64,000 nt of DNA from Parapedobacter pyrenivorans (GTDB lineage: Bacteria > Bacteroidota > Bacteroidia > Sphingobacteriales > Sphingobacteriaceae), in assembly GCF_014636865.1 (NCBI RefSeq), contig NZ_BMER01000001.1, positions 1,600,718-1,664,717 on the forward strand, given 5' to 3'. The notes below the pieces were generated by a model. That model did not search any database, was not told the DNA's origin, and was given only the letters and a program-made list of their open reading frames with translations. Position numbers and translations under genes: made by a program. Shown piece after piece: positions 61,606 through 64,000 of the stretch; the stretch's first letter is position 1; each line of letters begins with the position of its first letter.

Positions 61606-64000
61606 ATGAGAATACAGTTAGCCAAATTGTTTTTAGTACTATTGCCGCTTTTTTGCGTACAGTACGGTCAATCGAAGCCCGGCATTACCTATCATAATGG
61701 CGCACTTCAGCGTGTCGTTACCGGTACGGTTAAAAGCGATGCTGGGTTTGCCCTAGAGGGCGTAACGGTGGTGATAAAGGACACCGGTACAGGAACGAGA
61801 ACAGACGCCCAGGGTGCTTTTAGCCTCGCATTACCTGAAGAGGGTGCCACGTTAGTTTTTTCATCAACAGGATATAGTACGCAGGAAATTCAGGTAGATC
61901 AACGTTCCGTTATTGATGTAGTCTTAAAAGCGGACATCCAAGACCTCGATGAAGTCGTTGTAATTGGTTATGGCACGGCAAAAAGGAAGGACTTGACGGG
62001 AGCCGTTGCGTCAGTTCAAGCGGAAAAGCTCGAAACCCAGGCACCACGGTCTGTCCAAGATTTACTGCGAGCAAATGCTGCAGGTATGATTATCGGGCAG
62101 GGCAACACGGCAAAAGGAGATGCCTCATTGCTTATCCGGGGCAAAGGAACCCTCAAGGCTGGTAGTAGTCCGTTGCACGTTGTTGATGGTGTTATTTTCG
62201 ACGGTGCGTTATCGGACATCAATCCAAACGACATCCAGTCCATCGATATTCTAAAAGATGCCAGTGCTTCGGCAGTTTACGGAGCCAAGGCAGCCAACGG
62301 CGTGGTGTTGATCACCACCAAAAAAGGGCAGGTAGGAAAGCCCCGGATTTCGTTCAACGGAAACCTCGGCATGGTTGAAAATGCCAATATGCCGCGCGTT
62401 ATGACGGCCGAGGAGTTCCTCGTTTATCGGTATGATTATGAAATGGGACGGCGCACGGATGAATATCATCAGCAGTATCCAGAAATGTTTGTGGATCCAC
62501 GCCAACTATCGGGCGTCAATCAACTGGACTGGTACAATTATGATTTCAAGGAAGAAGATAAAGTGACATCGGTCACCGACGATCAGCTCCTTCGGATGTG
62601 GCTTACCCGTCTGGAACTCAAAGCACCGGAAATCGATAACTATATGGCCAATCGCCTTACGGATTGGCAGGACCTCGTATTCCAGCAAGGTCTTCAACAA
62701 GATTATTCGGTCAGCATCTCAAATAAGACAGACAATGTCAATTACTACTGGTCCGTAAACCAAGTTGACCGTGAAGGCATCATCGTTGGTAATCGGTTTA
62801 AAAACCTGCGGTCCAGATTGAACCTGGAATCGACCATCACATCATTCCTCCGCGTAGGCGCTAACGCAAACTTTGCCACGCGCAACGAAGGGTTTTTGCA
62901 GGCAAACTGGGGGCAGTCGGCGGTTATTTCACCTTACGGATCAAACAACATCGGCGATCCCGAAAGTGAAGAAATCCTCAAACGCTTACCAACAGGTGAC
63001 CCAACACCGCAAAACCCATTCTTTGACAATATGTACAGAGATCGCATCGATCGGTACAATACCTTAAATGCCTCTGTGTATGGAGTGATTTCGTTACCGT
63101 ATGGTATCGAATTCCAAACCAATTTCACCCCGTCGTATGTTTGGCGCGAGTACTACAACCACGAATCCTCAGAAAATTATGAGTGGGCCAACCGTGGCGG
63201 AAATTCGGAGCGTACATTCGAGAAAACATATAACTGGCAAATCGATAACGTGCTGAGGTGGAATAAACGGTTCGATGTCCACAACTTTGAAGTGACCTTA
63301 TTGCAGAATGCGGAAAAGGGGCAGTTTTGGAAAACCAAGGCGATGGCTTCCAACTATAGTCCGAGCGACATCTTAGGCTGGCATCGCCTGCAAGCTGGAG
63401 CGGTGCCTTTAAACGAAAGCGACGATACTTATCGTACAGGCGATGCACTGATGGCTCGGTTGTTTTACTCGTTGCATGATCGGTATATGCTGACCGCCTC
63501 CGTACGTCGCGACGGCTATTCGGCGTTTGGCGCCCAAAATCCACGGGCAACATTCCCGGCCTTAGCCTTTGCCTGGAATTTGTCCGAGGAGAAGTTCATG
63601 GAGAAAACCTCAAGCTGGTTGGATTATGGAAAGCTTCGCTTGTCGTGGGGACGTAACGGTAACCGTGATATCGGACAATACGAGGCCCTGTCGGACATGA
63701 CGTCCGGTCTGCATCCGTATATCGACTCAAAAGGTAATATTTACCTTTATTCTCAGCTTTATGTCAACCGCATGGCCAATTTAGGACTGCGGTGGGAAAA
63801 CAAGTCCTCATATAACCTGGGCATAGATTTCTCCTTGTTCAACAATAAGCTAGGGGGCGCAATAGATGTTTATACCTCCACCACCATGGATTTACTGGTA
63901 GATCGGGCACTCCCCGAAATTATCGGCTTCAATAGCGTGGCGGCGAACCTTGGCGAGTTGGAAAACAAAGGTTTTGAAGTGGCGTTGAACAGTCGGATTA
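61606..64000 (+). CDS. SusC-family TonB-dependent transporter, 5' part (cut by window end)
   Basis: Open to the right edge after 798 codons. Signal peptide (LFLVLLPLFCVQYGQS), regulatory-like domain (VTGTVKSDAGFALEGVTVVI), hallmark LDEVVVIGYGTAKRKDLTGAV (in part), plug (DLLRANAAGMIIGQGNTAKG; SPLHVVDGVIFDG; GAKAANGVVLITTKKGQ) and the first two thirds of a SusC barrel. The start at 61606 is the first ATG in this frame before a signal peptide, and overlaps the stop of a three-codon frame. A SusD gene is expected just beyond the window. Confidence 0.92.
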   Translation, partial: MRIQLAKLFLVLLPLFCVQYGQSKPGITYHNGALQRVVTGTVKSDAGFALEGVTVVIKDTGTGTRTDAQGAFSLALPEEGATLVFSSTGYSTQEIQVDQRSVIDVVLKADIQDLDEVVVIGYGTAKRKDLTGAVASVQAEKLETQAPRSVQDLLRANAAGMIIGQGNTAKGDASLLIRGKGTLKAGSSPLHVVDGVIFDGALSDINPNDIQSIDILKDASASAVYGAKAANGVVLITTKKGQVGKPRISFNGNLGMVENANMPRVMTAEEFLVYRYDYEMGRRTDEYHQQYPEMFVDPRQLSGVNQLDWYNYDFKEEDKVTSVTDDQLLRMWLTRLELKAPEIDNYMANRLTDWQDLVFQQGLQQDYSVSISNKTDNVNYYWSVNQVDREGIIVGNRFKNLRSRLNLESTITSFLRVGANANFATRNEGFLQANWGQSAVISPYGSNNIGDPESEEILKRLPTGDPTPQNPFFDNMYRDRIDRYNTLNASVYGVISLPYGIEFQTNFTPSYVWREYYNHESSENYEWANRGGNSERTFEKTYNWQIDNVLRWNKRFDVHNFEVTLLQNAEKGQFWKTKAMASNYSPSDILGWHRLQAGAVPLNESDDTYRTGDALMARLFYSLHDRYMLTASVRRDGYSAFGAQNPRATFPALAFAWNLSEEKFMEKTSSWLDYGKLRLSWGRNGNRDIGQYEALSDMTSGLHPYIDSKGNIYLYSQLYVNRMANLGLRWENKSSYNLGIDFSLFNNKLGGAIDVYTSTTMDLLVDRALPEIIGFNSVAANLGELENKGFEVALNSRI

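Noticed and set aside
1-64000. CRISPR arrays, tRNA/rRNA genes, insertion sequences
   Set aside because: None was seen: no regular spacer-repeat array, no cloverleaf recognised by eye, no transposase frame. A tRNAscan or Infernal run would settle small RNAs.

Overview
The window looks like chromosomal DNA of a Bacteroidota species, most probably a Sphingobacteriaceae-type bacterium. The evidence is: four SusC-type TonB-dependent transporters (one cut by the right edge), three SusD lipoproteins, one further TonB receptor, a PorV homologue and a type IX secretion C-terminal domain, LytS/LytTR signalling, Rcl-like AraC/YkgB genes, and promoters of the Bacteroidota type (TTG or TTTG, 18-22 bp, TAnnTTTG). 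The family-level placement is inference. No rRNA, tRNA, CRISPR array or insertion sequence was recognised.

Layout. Positions 64-22672 form a plus-strand block that reads as a cell-wall (murein) salvage locus. It starts with two serine hydrolases of the beta-lactamase/AmiE superfamily (the first carries a second, class A-like, domain) and a SusCD pair with its own promoter and terminator. A long operon follows (promoter near 9010-9036, terminator 22686-22728): NamZ-type exo-muramidase, SusC, SusD, a very large exported phosphoesterase/PQQ-propeller/GH9 protein, a polysaccharide deacetylase, MurQ etherase and a sodium:solute symporter. NamZ would free MurNAc, SusCD and the symporter would bring sugars in, and MurQ would turn MurNAc-6-P into GlcNAc-6-P. 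No kinase or NagA is visible here. A NagB/PIG-L fusion lies far away at 49583-51511. The most striking signal is at the GH9/deacetylase junction. A slippery A-AAA-AAG stands directly before the GH9 stop, an SD-like GGGAGG lies exactly 10 nt upstream, and a -1 shift leads straight into the deacetylase frame. The deacetylase has no signal peptide of its own.

From 22756 to 27508 a minus-strand SusCD pair stands without enzymes. From 27783 to 36098 come two divergent genes (an XRE regulator and a SWIM/SNF2 helicase), a hypothetical gene, an AraC regulator next to a YkgB/RclC-like membrane protein, a decayed toxin-antitoxin pair, and an exported DUF1684-peptide deformylase fusion. From 36099 to 46275 come a DUF1624 membrane protein, a remnant of a TIGR01777 epimerase, an FAD oxidoreductase, YeiH and TauE/SafE transporters, a TonB receptor, an HMA-like small protein, an XRE regulator and a methionine-type aminotransferase. 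A palindrome of the form CTACT-N5-AGTAG recurs at three promoters here and at the minus-strand SusCD promoter, with a half-site at the TauE promoter. Together with the gene content this suggests a sulfur-linked regulon (inference).

From 46284 to 64000 come a GH109 enzyme, an ATPase with tandem inverted repeats in its promoter, NagB/PIG-L, a LytTR response regulator with a histidine kinase carrying a solute-binding-like sensor, a flavin monooxygenase, an orphan LytS-type kinase, a minus-strand operon of T9SS cargo, PorV and a collagen-like surface protein, and the 5' part of another SusC gene.
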